Part shown: positions 5,841 through 6,089 of the stretch, in pieces
Numbering within the stretch: the stretch's first letter is position 1
Layout of the letters: every line of letters begins with the position of its first letter
Assembly: GCA_021827805.1 (NCBI GenBank)
Contig: JAKAUG010000347.1
Coordinates: 1-6,089, forward strand
Source: Bacillota bacterium
GTDB taxonomy: Bacteria; Bacillota; Sulfobacillia; RBS10-35; JAJYVN01
Direction of reading: 5' to 3'
Length of the DNA: 6,089 nucleotides
Program-made: the position numbers and the translations under genes
The notes under the pieces: generated by a model
Seen by the model: only the letters and a program-made list of their open reading frames with translations
The model's database searches: none
Told to the model about the DNA's origin: nothing

Positions 5841-6089
5841 CTGATCAACGAGGTGTTGCCGAACGGGGTCCGGGTCGTGTTGGATCCCATGCCGCACGCC
5901 AGGACCGCCAGCATCGGGCTGTTCGTGGCCGCCGGCGGCCGTCAGGACCCCCCTGGCCGGGCAGGGCTGGCGCACTTTCTGGAGCACATGGTCTTCAAGG
6001 GGAGCCGTCACCGCAGCGGCCAGACGCTGGCCGAGGCCATGGACGAGCTGGGCGGGCAATTCAACGCCTTCACCGAGCGGGAGTTCACC
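5841..6089 (+). CDS. M16 family zinc metallopeptidase (MlpA/YmxG-like), 5' part, probable CTG start
   Basis: N-terminal 83 residues of an insulinase-like (M16, pitrilysin family) zinc peptidase that runs off the right edge. The start of the family fold is clear: VLPNGVRVVLDPMPHARTAS, then IGLFVAAGGRQDPPGRAGLA, and the inverted zinc motif HFLEH at residues 45-49 (H45 and H49 bind zinc, E48 is the catalytic base), followed by MVFKGS and GGQFNAFTEREFT. The second zinc-binding glutamate would lie beyond the window. M16 relatives next to pnp in Firmicutes are intracellular peptidases of ill-defined substrate. No ATG precedes the conserved start. CTG 5841 has GGGGAGG 9 nt upstream and aligns with the Met of relatives that begin MI...LxNG. 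GTG 5853 and TTG 5856 are alternatives lacking a properly spaced ribosome-binding site, and ATG 5889 would delete a conserved strand. The gene is 76 nt after pnp and probably co-transcribed. Confidence 0.92.
   Translation, partial: MINEVLPNGVRVVLDPMPHARTASIGLFVAAGGRQDPPGRAGLAHFLEHMVFKGSRHRSGQTLAEAMDELGGQFNAFTEREFT

Noticed and set aside
3266..5914. An 882-codon open frame on the minus strand opposite rpsO and pnp
   Set aside because: It is antisense to two certain genes and exists because high third-position GC removes stops in the complementary frame. Its translation is rich in His, Asp, Arg and Gly and has no domain features.
1..6089. CRISPR arrays, insertion sequences, tRNA or rRNA genes, defence or toxin-antitoxin systems
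   Set aside because: No spaced direct repeats, transposase motifs, cloverleaf sequences or recognisable system genes were seen on either strand.

Overview
This is a very GC-rich chromosomal window. Its right half holds the conserved rpsO-pnp-M16 peptidase block: ribosomal protein S15, polynucleotide phosphorylase, and the start of an insulinase-like zinc protease. That order is known from Bacillus and other Firmicutes and is also seen in Actinobacteria. The PNPase signature ([10 protein letters not shown], then an [16 protein letters not shown] block, with no actinobacterial N-terminal extension) looks more like a Firmicute. My best inference is a high-GC Firmicute-type lineage (Symbiobacterium, Thermaerobacter or Limnochorda-like), with moderate-to-low certainty.

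Layout, left to right. Bases 1-201 (minus) hold the N-terminus of a cupin protein, probably an AraC-type regulator, running off the left edge. Bases 202-616 are non-coding and contain an A/T-richer patch near 500-540. A full AraC/XylS regulator follows on the plus strand (617-1552). It converges on an unrecognised 237-aa gene on the minus strand (1707-2420), with a perfect 15-bp hairpin between their stops. Upstream of that gene on the same strand is an 81-aa MerR-type DNA-binding protein (2686-2931), which is divergent from rpsO. The divergent region (2932-3150) holds a 23-bp perfect dyad, a good extended -10 promoter reading into rpsO, and a structured rpsO leader of about 120 nt.

rpsO (3151-3423) ends inside an intrinsic terminator. 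pnp (3500-5764) follows with its own ribosome-binding site. After pnp a hairpin covers the Shine-Dalgarno of the M16 peptidase gene, whose best-supported start is a non-canonical CTG at 5841; the gene runs off the right edge.

The rpsO-pnp pair links ribosome assembly with RNA turnover. The left half is local regulatory genes without visible targets. I see no CRISPR array, insertion sequence, tRNA or rRNA, and no large unknown multi-gene system. The items most worth checking are regulatory: the CTG start with a sequestered ribosome-binding site, the rpsO leader, the dyad, the tail-less GlnR/TnrA-like MerR protein, and the orphan 237-aa gene.
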